Of a stretch of DNA of 42,188 nt, positions 18,678 to 26,003 are shown one piece after another. The position numbers were made by a program, and so were the translations under genes. Position 1 is the first letter of the stretch; each line of letters begins with the position of its first letter. The DNA lies in NCBI GenBank assembly GCA_031273455.1, contig JAISRZ010000064.1, positions 1 to 42,188 of the forward strand, in the 5' to 3' direction. The notes under the pieces were generated by a model. It searched no databases. It had not been told where the DNA came from and saw only the letters and a list, made by a program, of their open reading frames with translations. Source of the DNA: Deltaproteobacteria bacterium. Its GTDB lineage: Bacteria; Desulfobacterota; Desulfarculia; Adiutricales; Adiutricaceae.

Positions 18678-19504
18678 GCCCCCTTAAACCTCCGGCCTTT
18701 TAGACCAACCAGCCCCACGGTCCCCAAAAGGGTCGCGCCCATGACCACTAACCCTTTCCCATAATCCAGCTGCCCGTAATAAGCTCGGTAGACTGGGAGG
18801 GAAAAGCTAACTTCCCCCGCCCCGTCATCGAGGTAAGCCACAAAGACCACATCCTTTTTCTTTTCCGTGTAACCCTTTTTAGCCAAGCTCTGGTTATGCG
18901 GGGAAGAGTATTCGTAAGTCTTTTGGTCCGCGCCGGGATAATTGGCCATGACCACCTGATCCTCAAACACCTTAACTAAGCTAGGTTTAGGCGAGATGCT
19001 CATTGCCAAAGGCGTTCCAGTCTGGGCTCGATAAAACCTTGGGCTATCGGCGAACCGCCAGGTTGGCCACGTTGGCGGGGCGTCAATTGGTCTAGCCTCA
19101 GGGTCAGGCAAGTTCGATTGGCCAAAGGTGGACAAGATGGTCTGGGCGTAGACTGGGGTGTCGCCAAGTTTTCCGCGAGCGAAGATATCGAGCCGGGCGC
19201 TGACGCCACTGTAGAACGAGATATCCCTTTGTTTGGGGCTCACGGCCTTCTGGAAGTAAGAGCCCTTCTGGTAACCGCGAATGGCCCCGGAGCGCTCGTA
19301 GGGGGACATGAGGAAAATAACTTCCAGATCGGTTAGCTCCTTTTGGCTTTCGACCATGAGGTTAAAGTTAACCTGGTGGCCACCGTCCGTGTTCATGCGG
19401 TAGTCGATTAAGCGCCACCAGATAAAGTCCCGCGAAAAGGCCCCAGCGGGATCAGTTACGGCCAGTAAGCCAAATATGAGGGCCAACCCTAGTAATCTAG
19501 CCAT
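18674..19504 (-). CDS. exported, membrane-anchored protein of unknown function, first gene of the cobalamin-riboswitch operon
   Basis: A 276-residue protein. I start at the ATG at 19504, not at 19570, because the longer frame runs back through an intrinsic terminator. GGAG precedes this ATG, and the protein then begins with a signal peptide (MARLLGLALIFGLLAVTDPAGA). The body is cysteine-free and beta-rich in appearance (VNFNLMVESQKELTDLEVIFLMSPYE, GEVSFSLPVYRAYY). It ends in one hydrophobic segment (GLVVMGATLLGTVGLVGL) and a positive tail, so most of it should lie outside the cytoplasmic membrane with a C-terminal anchor. I do not recognise the family. Overlap with the polyferredoxin gene implies a shared complex. 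Confidence 0.75.
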   Translation of the reverse strand: MARLLGLALIFGLLAVTDPAGAFSRDFIWWRLIDYRMNTDGGHQVNFNLMVESQKELTDLEVIFLMSPYERSGAIRGYQKGSYFQKAVSPKQRDISFYSGVSARLDIFARGKLGDTPVYAQTILSTFGQSNLPDPEARPIDAPPTWPTWRFADSPRFYRAQTGTPLAMSISPKPSLVKVFEDQVVMANYPGADQKTYEYSSPHNQSLAKKGYTEKKKDVVFVAYLDDGAGEVSFSLPVYRAYYGQLDYGKGLVVMGATLLGTVGLVGLKGRRFKGA

Positions 19505-19512
19505 ATCGCTCC

Positions 19513-19549
19513 AAAAAAAAATCCCGGACCACTTAATAGCGATCCGGGA
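19513..19549 (-). terminator. riboswitch-controlled intrinsic terminator (operon leader)
   Basis: On the minus strand TCCGGGA and TCCCGGA form a stem followed by nine Ts. It lies between the cobalamin aptamer and the first gene, and the T run touches the ribosome site. This is the probable expression platform. Confidence 0.8.
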
Positions 19550-19607
19550 GCCCTTTTTATCCTTGATCATGAGTCTCGCCCTTCTCTTCCCAAGAAGTGA
19601 CGAAAGA

Positions 19608-19768
19608 TATCCAGGCAGGTCTTCTGGCTCATTCCCTTTTTTCGCGGCCTTCCCATCTAGCGACAGTGACCATACATGGCGAAAAAAGTTTACGTCTTAA
19701 CTGACGAAGGAACTTACAGCGATGGGCTCGCTCCCGCTTTTCACGGGATTCCCTATTCTCCTCCAAGC
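19608..19768 (-). promoter_or_regulatory. cobalamin riboswitch 1
   Basis: On the minus strand it contains GGGAATCCCGTG, GGGAGCGAGCCCATCGCTGT, a GTCACTGTCGC segment, GGGAAGGCCGCG and the 3' signature AGCCAGAAGACCTGCCTGG. This is the standard order of AdoCbl-class aptamer elements. It precedes the exported protein/polyferredoxin/DCCP-like/ATPase operon. Confidence 0.93.
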
Positions 19769-19934
19769 GACGCGTCTTCGCTCGGAAGCTCCTGGAACGG
19801 TAATTTATTTAAGTTCTAGTCTATATCCTCTCTATTAACGTCTTTAATTCATAAAAGAAGTTTAAACATAACCAATAAAGGCAATTTGTGTTTTTATTGA
19901 CTCAATCCTTTATACTGGAAAACCGGCCAAAAAA

Positions 19935-19998
19935 CAAGCTCTTTTCCCCGCCTAGTCGGCCTATAGGTTTAAGCCCCATGGACAAGGAAAAGAGCTTG
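19935..19998. repeat. 13-base perfect inverted repeat upstream of riboswitch 1
   Basis: CAAGCTCTTTTCC at 19935-19947 and its exact complement at 19986-19998, separated by 38 bases. It lies between the alcohol dehydrogenase gene and the riboswitch. It may be a factor-binding or RNA-pairing element. Confidence 0.75.
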
Positions 19999-20020
19999 GG
20001 TCAAACTAACTAATCGGGCC

Positions 20021-20068
20021 AAAAAGGCCCCCAAAGGCCCCTCCTCGGCCCTAACCGGGCCAAGGAGG
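20021..20068 (-). terminator. probable terminator after the alcohol dehydrogenase gene
   Basis: A strong GC-rich hairpin, CCTCCT-GGCCC/GGGCC-AGGAGG (20040-20068), lies about 60 bases past the stop codon on the minus strand. It is followed by a short second GGCC hairpin with only five Ts (20021-20025). The weak T run lowers confidence. Confidence 0.45.
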
Positions 20069-20128
20069 CGTTGTTTATGGCCTTAGGCTTTAATGACCCG
20101 GCTAGGCCAAAAAATCGAGGCGCGGCTT

Positions 20129-21304
20129 CTAGAAGAAGCAATCCGTCCCGAGGTACATGCACCAGAAAAGCCTTTCCATCTTTTCCTGGTCAATCTCCCG
20201 GGGGTTAAAGAAGGTGCAGATGTCAGCTAAGGCTCTTTCCGTGACTAGGCTAAGATTGGCCCTAAAGTCAGGTTCCTGAACCCCAAAATCCTTTAGGGTA
20301 TAGGGGATGTTGACCTTACGATTCAGATCCCTAATGGCTTGGACCAGACTGTCGCAGAGGGCTTGGTCAGTGAAGCCGGTCAACCTTAAATGCCGGGCGA
20401 TATTGGCGAACCGGGTTAAAGACACCGGGTCTTTGGAGTTGTAGAGAATGACGTTGGGGAGGAAAATGGCGTTGGCGCAGCCGTGCGGCACTTTCCAGAT
20501 GGCCCCAACCTTGTGAGCCATGGAGTGGGCGATGCCCACTAAAGCGTTAGTGAAGGAAAGACCGGCTAAACACTGGGCGTAGTGCATGTTGTTCCTGGCT
20601 TCGAGGTCACCTTTGTAGGATCTTTCCAGGTTGCCAAAAATCATCTCAATGGCCATGAGACCGGGAGCGTCGGAAAATGGCGACCGCCCTTTAGCCACAT
20701 AAGCCTCAATGGCGTGGGTTAAAGCGTCAACGCCAGTAAAGGCGATCATGTTGCCGGGGAGACTGTAGGTCAGTTCCGGGTCAACGATGGCGATATCTGG
20801 GTTAAACTGAAAATCGGCCAAGGGATACTTAATGCCGGTTTTGTAGTCAGTGATGACCGAACACGCGGTGACTTCGGAAGCGGTCCCGGAAGTGGTGCCG
20901 ATGCCCACCAAACGGGCTTTGGTCCGTAAGGGCGGAATGGTGAAAGGATTGAGGATGTCCTCGAACTTGGTGTCCGGGTACTCGTAAAAGACCCACATGG
21001 CTTTGGCCGCGTCGATGGGGGAACCGCCGCCCACGCCGATGATCCAGTCTGGGCCGAACTCCCGCATGATCTTGGCCCCATTTAAAACTGACTCCACGCT
21101 AGGATCCGGCTCGATGCCATCGATAACCTTGGTTTCTAGCTTAGCCTCAGCCAGATAACCTAAAATCTTGTCCAGATAACCAGACTTTTTCAAAGACCCG
21201 CCGCCAACAACGACAATAGCTTTGTGGCCTTTAAGTTCCTTAAGATACGAAATGGACCCAGGGCCAAAATAAAGGTCCCGGGGAGTGGTAAACCGACTGC
21301 TCAT
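20129..21304 (-). CDS. iron-containing NAD(P)-dependent alcohol dehydrogenase
   Basis: A 391-residue group III (iron-activated) alcohol dehydrogenase. The cofactor-binding region is VVVGGGSLKKSG and GVGGGSPIDAAKAM, with GTTSGTASEVT. Metal ligands lie in DALTHAIEAY, GIAHSMAHKVGA and VPHGCANAIFLPNV. Length is standard. AGGAGGCGAGC precedes the ATG at 21304. It oxidises an alcohol or reduces an aldehyde in the cytoplasm; the natural substrate is unknown. A decayed copy of the cobalamin-riboswitch leader lies about 0.8 kb upstream on the same strand, so B12 control is possible but doubtful. Confidence 0.92.
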   Translation of the reverse strand: MSSRFTTPRDLYFGPGSISYLKELKGHKAIVVVGGGSLKKSGYLDKILGYLAEAKLETKVIDGIEPDPSVESVLNGAKIMREFGPDWIIGVGGGSPIDAAKAMWVFYEYPDTKFEDILNPFTIPPLRTKARLVGIGTTSGTASEVTACSVITDYKTGIKYPLADFQFNPDIAIVDPELTYSLPGNMIAFTGVDALTHAIEAYVAKGRSPFSDAPGLMAIEMIFGNLERSYKGDLEARNNMHYAQCLAGLSFTNALVGIAHSMAHKVGAIWKVPHGCANAIFLPNVILYNSKDPVSLTRFANIARHLRLTGFTDQALCDSLVQAIRDLNRKVNIPYTLKDFGVQEPDFRANLSLVTERALADICTFFNPREIDQEKMERLFWCMYLGTDCFF

Positions 21305-21885
21305 GCTCGCCTCCTGATAAAAAAACCGTTCTGGCCGCGTCGGCTACGCTATGCCTTTGATGGCCACGCCAGGGCGCCGACCAAACGGGTTTACCGCGGC
21401 TAAAAAATAAAACCCAGCCAACTCTAAAGAGCCCTAAATAACCCCAAGTGGCCTAAATCCCATGGCTAAATGAAGCTCCAGGAAAACCTAAACCCAATCA
21501 AGGCGCGTAAGATTAGCGTTAGCGTCAAAAGGAGGATATCTCAGACCTCGCTAAAATGGCTGTTAAAGACGCGCTACCTTTTAGGGCAAAAAAATAACAA
21601 TTAACTTTTGAGGAATAGTAGATTTATAGACCTGGGCGGGCTTTTTGTCAAGGCTTATTTTAAAGAACCATCATTACTTTAATATTTATTTGGCGTTATA
21701 AATAAAATTTGGTATTTTCATCAAGTAATGAGCGCAGTCTTTCGGTAACATCCTCTCTTATAATCGAACAGGCCAAAAAGTTTAGAAATTTAGTATAGTG
21801 AATCACGTAAAGGTGGCGAATCGGATGCGGGGGATTTAGTCGCGGCTAAATGTGTAACCGAGGCTACCCCACGTCCGCAGTTTGG
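21305..21885. other. spacer upstream of the alcohol dehydrogenase
   Basis: About 580 bases without a recognisable gene. If the truncated ORF upstream was once full length, its body has been deleted or scrambled here: I see no similarity to the paralogue past the signal-peptide region. Confidence 0.45.
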
Positions 21886-21990
21886 CTAAAGCAATTCATT
21901 CGCCACCAAATTTAATCGCCTCGCCGCCCCAAACCAGGCAACCGCAAGAATTGACCCCAAAAGATCCGTGAATCCCAAGTATCTAGCCAT
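21886..21990 (-). pseudogene. stub of a second copy of the riboswitch-operon first gene
   Basis: A 34-codon frame beginning MARYLGFTDLLGSILAV, plainly related to MARLLGLALIFGLLAV of the first gene of the main riboswitch operon. It has the same arrangement of terminator and start codon, with GGGGCGAC before the ATG. It stops shortly after the signal-peptide region. The match extends into the leader, so a duplication followed by decay is likely. Confidence 0.65.
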
Positions 21991-22000
21991 GTCGCCCCTG

Positions 22001-22033
22001 AAAAAAAAACCGGACCGCTTTTTAGCGACCCGG
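22001..22033 (-). terminator. leader terminator of riboswitch copy 2
   Basis: CCGGGTCGCT and AGCGGTCCGG (minus strand) pair over ten positions with two wobble pairs, followed by nine Ts. Same position relative to the start codon as in copy 1. Confidence 0.65.
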
Positions 22034-22093
22034 GAACCCTTCTTTCCATGATCAAATGAGCCCGATCTTCTTTTCCCAAGAAGAGCAAGGCTA

Positions 22094-22262
22094 TCCCCAG
22101 GCAAGTCTTCTAGCTCTTTCCCTTTTACCGCGAACTTCCCATCTTGACGAAAGTGGCGTGAAACGCGAAATAGTTTCCCTCCAAAAATTGGCGGAGGAAC
22201 TTACAGCGATAGGCTCGCTCCTGAATTCAACGGGATTCCCTATTCTCTTCGGCGCGGGACTT
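22094..22262 (-). promoter_or_regulatory. cobalamin riboswitch 2, diverged and probably decaying
   Basis: Related to riboswitch 1 throughout but with changes in the usual core: GAGCCTATCGC instead of GAGCCCATCGC, TAGAAGACTTGCCTGG instead of CAGAAGACCTGCCTGG, and a disturbed CCCGTTGAATTCAGG arm. It leads only into the truncated stub. Confidence 0.75.
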
Positions 22263-22644
22263 ATCCACGATGGAGCATATGAAAGATGTTATATGTAAAT
22301 AAGCCAATTACCGACCAGCCAGGCCGAAGCGTAGATCAAGCATAACGAACGGTCGAGGCTTGGCTAGAAAAAAACGAAAATTATTCCCCTTTCAACAATG
22401 TCGCTAACAGACAAATATCAGATCAAGCAGAAATCAATTTAATCTTAAATTCTGATTTTTCAACTTAAAGATTAAAGATATAACAGCAATCAATATAGGA
22501 CGATATATAAATAAAAAACTAAGAAAAAATTTTTCTAATAAGCTTTTTCTTTATACTCATTTTCCGTCAAAAAAACAGTAGCTCTTGTCTACCATCGTCC
22601 GGCGGTAACGATCAAAAACCCAAAAACTAAAGGTCCATCCAAAC
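22263..22644. other. AT-rich spacer upstream of riboswitch 2
   Basis: No gene. It separates the riboswitch 2 leader from the btuB-like gene's terminator, and the AT-rich stretch 22440-22560 could hold the leader's promoter. Confidence 0.4.
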
Positions 22645-22645
22645 G

Positions 22646-22687
22646 AAAAAAGGCTGGCGAGCCGCGTAAAGGCGGTTATCGCCAGCC
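22646..22687 (-). terminator. intrinsic terminator of the btuB-like gene
   Basis: GGCTGGCGA/TCGCCAGCC, a nine-base perfect stem on the minus strand, followed by six Ts, about 70 bases past the stop codon. Confidence 0.88.
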
Positions 22688-22755
22688 CGTTAATTGTTAT
22701 TTATTATAAAATTTACAACATGTAAATTATATATAATAATTATTAAAATAAATTA

Positions 22756-24774
22756 TTAGTTAAAATCATACCTTAAAGCGGCGTAATATGATTTACCAGG
22801 ACCAGGATAATCTAGTTTAGGCTCATAATGTTTATCAAAAATATTATAAGCGTTAATTATAAGTGATAATTTATGTCTATCGGCGAAAGTTACTAATTCT
22901 TTCTTTAATCCAATATCAACTAAAGTATAAGAAGCGACTATAGCTCCATCTGGCCACGTATCTAACATTTTTCCAATATAGTTTGCGTTAATATTAGCGC
23001 TAAATCCAATCTTTGGATAATCAAAATCAAGCCCATACGAAAAATTTGTTTTTGGCGTCAATCGCTGTATTATTTCTTTTCTGTTAGAATCATAAGCGCG
23101 TCTTTTAGTTAAAAAAGTCCCCTTGAAATAGGGGGTCAGCGCAAAATCAGCGTTTAACGTCCGCCCTAAATAAAAAGAAACCCCCAGTTCGTATCCCGCG
23201 ATTTTAGTGCCATCTTTTTGATTTATCCAAGTATTGTACGAATTAATAACATCCCATGTTGAAACAATATATTTTTTATAATCAGAATTAAAGTAAGTAG
23301 CGTCTATATGTAAAAAACTATTATCAATGTCAAAACCAAATTCATATGTGGTATTGGTTTCGGGGTCTAGATTGGGGTTCCCTTTATACCTAGATCCCCA
23401 GCCGATGTAGTCAGAGGCCAATTCACTAGCGGTGGGAGCTCGAAAGCCCTTGGCCACGTCAGCCCGTATTTTAAGCCAGTCAACCGGAAGATAGGCTACC
23501 CCGAAAGTATAAGAGACATTATCAACATTTTTATCTGAGCCAGAGGCGTTATGAGTGAATTTATCAAAACGCACGCCGCTTGATAAAATTAATTTTTCAT
23601 CAAAGACCTTACCCTTGGCCAAAAGGAAACCAGCGATATTTTTCAGGTTTGTCTTGCGGGATACAGGAACACTACTAGGCGAAAAATTTTTAAAATCATA
23701 TTTCTGCCATTCAAAACCAGCTGTCAAATCCAGATATTGCCAGCTGGCCCCAAATTGGCCTTGAACTCCATTAGTAATAACTTCCTCTTTGGATTGTAAT
23801 TCGTTTCTTTCTCGATCACCGTAATTCGCTTTTTCTTCTTTAGCGTGGAAATATCTTAATTGCCATGATAAAAAATTATTTTGATCTTTACCTGTGTACA
23901 GTAAATCAAAAGAAGAGCTTCTAGTGTCAAAATTTCCATTTTCATAAGATGGCCCAAATGAACTTATATCTCCACCGGTTCCTTGAAAATCATTGTCGTA
24001 GAACTGGGCCACCAGGCCAATTCGGTGGAGATCGTCCAAAAAGTTATAGCCAAGATTAACGCTTCCGAAATATACCCCTTTAGAATCTGTGCCCTTTAAT
24101 TTATCCCCAGAGCCATCTTTATAATCGTTCACTCGGCTATGGAAAAAGCCCAGGGAATAATCAACATTATTATACCGCCCATCAACTCCGAATTCCTGGT
24201 CACTATAACTAAAACTCCCAAAACCGACCTGGGCTCGCGCTTTTAAATCGCCTTCTCCCCTTTTGGTTATGATGTTTATTACACCACCGGCTGACTGGCT
24301 TCCGTAAGTAATGGCGGCTGGCCCTCTAATTATTTCAATCCTTTCCACGTTTGTCTTCATAATGGTCGCTAAATTGCCAGTTCCAGCCGGACGACCGTCA
24401 ACTAAAATCAGAATTCGCGATCCAATATTCCCAACATTTGGATTCGGCCCGCCAGGGTTTCTAATTCCGCGAATCTGAACGGCGGACGAGGCCTGACCGG
24501 GATATTGCAAAAGATGAATGCCCTGACGACGGAGAAGATAATCAACCCGCTGATCTGGGGCTTTTTCAATATCTTCACGAGTTATTAAGGTAAAATTGCT
24601 GACAACGCTTCGCAGAGTTTCTTCACCGCGCCCAGCGGTGACAACAACTGCGTCCAATAGACTTGGTGACGAAGCGGCTGTTTGGGTTTCCGCCAACGCC
24701 TGGGCCAAAACCAACCTCGCCCCGCCTATCGCTATCATTACCGCGATGGCGCAGGCCAATCCTAATTTGTTCAT
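22756..24774 (-). CDS. btuB: TonB-dependent outer-membrane receptor, probable corrinoid receptor
   Basis: A 672-residue precursor with an N-terminal signal peptide (MNKLGLACAIAVMIAIGGARLVLAQA) and a probable TonB box, LDAVVVTA. The plug domain follows (VDYLLRRQGIHLLQYPG, VQIRGIRNPG, ILILVDGRPAG, IEIIRGPAAITYGSQSAGGVINIITKR), then a beta barrel with FRAPTASELASD, GNPNLDPETNTTYEFG and NAYNIFDKHYEP. The protein ends YYAALRYDFN, one residue past the usual terminal aromatic. AGGAG precedes the ATG. Two cobalamin riboswitches upstream argue for BtuB-type substrate rather than siderophore. The gene is more AT-rich than its neighbours, suggesting a different history. Confidence 0.9.
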   Translation of the reverse strand: MNKLGLACAIAVMIAIGGARLVLAQALAETQTAASSPSLLDAVVVTAGRGEETLRSVVSNFTLITREDIEKAPDQRVDYLLRRQGIHLLQYPGQASSAVQIRGIRNPGGPNPNVGNIGSRILILVDGRPAGTGNLATIMKTNVERIEIIRGPAAITYGSQSAGGVINIITKRGEGDLKARAQVGFGSFSYSDQEFGVDGRYNNVDYSLGFFHSRVNDYKDGSGDKLKGTDSKGVYFGSVNLGYNFLDDLHRIGLVAQFYDNDFQGTGGDISSFGPSYENGNFDTRSSSFDLLYTGKDQNNFLSWQLRYFHAKEEKANYGDRERNELQSKEEVITNGVQGQFGASWQYLDLTAGFEWQKYDFKNFSPSSVPVSRKTNLKNIAGFLLAKGKVFDEKLILSSGVRFDKFTHNASGSDKNVDNVSYTFGVAYLPVDWLKIRADVAKGFRAPTASELASDYIGWGSRYKGNPNLDPETNTTYEFGFDIDNSFLHIDATYFNSDYKKYIVSTWDVINSYNTWINQKDGTKIAGYELGVSFYLGRTLNADFALTPYFKGTFLTKRRAYDSNRKEIIQRLTPKTNFSYGLDFDYPKIGFSANINANYIGKMLDTWPDGAIVASYTLVDIGLKKELVTFADRHKLSLIINAYNIFDKHYEPKLDYPGPGKSYYAALRYDFN

Positions 24775-25016
24775 TTAGTTTCTCCTTAACTAAAAAACAC
24801 ACCACAAATAATTAAACGCGCCGTATCTAAAACTATTTTTCAGATTACAACTACGTTTAATTGACTTTTACGACTAAAAACTTTTTAACTGATAAAAAAC
24901 ATTCGCGTAACGCGTTTAAATTTCGCGCCCACGTCAAACCAACCTTTTGGCTTAAACGCTTTCTTTGCCCTCGGCCACCTTAAAGCCGTTAAGAAACGAA
25001 CGTTGACGCGAAACGC

Positions 25017-25052
25017 AAAAAAAAACTCCTGGATCAACTAGTGATCCAGGAG
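25017..25052 (-). terminator. expression-platform terminator of riboswitch 3
   Basis: CTCCTGGATCA/TGATCCAGGAG, an eleven-base perfect stem, followed on the minus strand by nine Ts. It stands between the aptamer and the btuB-like gene. Confidence 0.9.
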
Positions 25053-25121
25053 CCCATTTTCCTGAAAACGCAATACGCAACATCAATATCCAGACCCTAT
25101 TCCCCTTGAGTCCAAATCAAA

Positions 25122-25285
25122 TTTTAGGCAGGTCTTCTGGCTTGTCCCGGTTTCCTTGGCCTTCCCATCTGTTTATTAGACAGTGGCGTTGTTCTGGAAA
25201 CCATTAAGGCGTCTGGGACTCACAGCGATGGGCTCACTCCCGATTCACACGGGATTCCCTATTCTCTCCGTAAAGGAGCACCTAA
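25122..25285 (-). promoter_or_regulatory. cobalamin riboswitch 3 (gene-proximal of a tandem pair)
   Basis: Minus-strand elements in order: GAGAATAGGGAATCCCGTG, GGGAGTGAGCCCATCGCTGTGAG, GCCACTGTC, GGGAAGGCCAAGG and AGCCAGAAGACCTGCCT. All core elements look intact. Confidence 0.94.
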
Positions 25286-25435
25286 AATTAATTTAAGATA
25301 AATGTTGATATATTTTAAACTTAATTTACTCTATAAACCTCTTTTTTCTGTCCAAATTCGCCTACCAGCGAAGCGAAGGGCCTGATTCTGGGACTAGACT
25401 TAAAACGGCTTAAGACCGCCATTAGCCACCTGGCC

Positions 25436-25475
25436 AAAAAAAACTCCCGGGATCAATAATAAAATGATCCGGGAG
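25436..25475 (-). terminator. expression-platform terminator of riboswitch 4
   Basis: CTCCCGGATCA and TGATCCCGGGAG (minus strand) form a stem with one bulged base and an A/T-rich loop, followed by eight Ts. It lies between the two tandem aptamers. Confidence 0.88.
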
Positions 25476-25535
25476 CCCATTATCCGTAAGATCGGCTAAG
25501 TAAAAGGCCGTTTTCACTTCCCGTAAAAACTGGCT

Positions 25536-25700
25536 TCCCAGGTAGGTCTTCTGGCTTGTTCCCCTTTTTCGCGGCCTTCCCATCCTTTTGGACAGTGACT
25601 CTCTAGGCGAAAAAAGTTGCCGATTTAGGGCGGAACTTACAGCGATGGGCTCGCTCCCGATTCGCACGGGATTCCCTATTCTCTCCATTACGGAGCGCCT
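25536..25700 (-). promoter_or_regulatory. cobalamin riboswitch 4 (promoter-proximal of a tandem pair)
   Basis: Minus strand: GAGAATAGGGAATCCCGTG, GGGAGCGAGCCCATCGCTGTAAG, GTCACTGTCC, GGGAAGGCCGCG and AGCCAGAAGACCTACCTGG. It has its own terminator, and the same transcript can then run into riboswitch 3. Confidence 0.94.
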
Positions 25701-25701
25701 G

Positions 25702-25730
25702 GTTATAGTTGTCTACTTAGTCTATTTCAA
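25702..25730 (-). promoter_or_regulatory. sigma-70 promoter for the tandem riboswitch/btuB transcript
   Basis: On the minus strand TTGAAA (25725-25730), a 17-base spacer and TATAAC (25702-25707). It ends right at the 5' edge of riboswitch 4. Confidence 0.65.
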
Positions 25731-26003
25731 TGATGTTAAAACCCTTATTAATAACTATACATCACCTAATAAAAGCGTAGTTAAGCGCAAAAAACAATAA
25801 TAACGCCATAAAAATTGGCCGATTAAAGCTTCGCTCGCGCAGGACTTTTTTTACAACATTTCCGCTTAACAATCAAGCTTTTAACCTTATGACCAAAAGA
25901 AAACTAATTTTTAGCCAATATTCCGGGAGCCTGGCTTATTCCAGCCTGGCGCGACTAAAAAAGTTGTTATTAAAGGTTCTGGTGGCTAAGAGACTGACTG
26001 ACC

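Noticed and set aside
14048..19504. Benzoyl-CoA reductase or 2-hydroxyglutaryl-CoA dehydratase operon
   Set aside because: Only one large subunit is present, no acyl-CoA metabolism genes are nearby, and control is by cobalamin.
20129..21304. Alcohol dehydrogenase as a corrinoid-pathway enzyme
   Set aside because: It is a standard iron-dependent enzyme with its own strong ribosome site, behind a decayed riboswitch leader; position alone is not enough.
22056..22298. Plus-strand open frame of 80 codons
   Set aside because: It lies antisense across cobalamin riboswitch 2; the RNA structure explains the sequence.
25588..25800. Plus-strand open frame of 70 codons
   Set aside because: It overlaps riboswitch 4 and its promoter on the opposite strand and shows no protein-family features.
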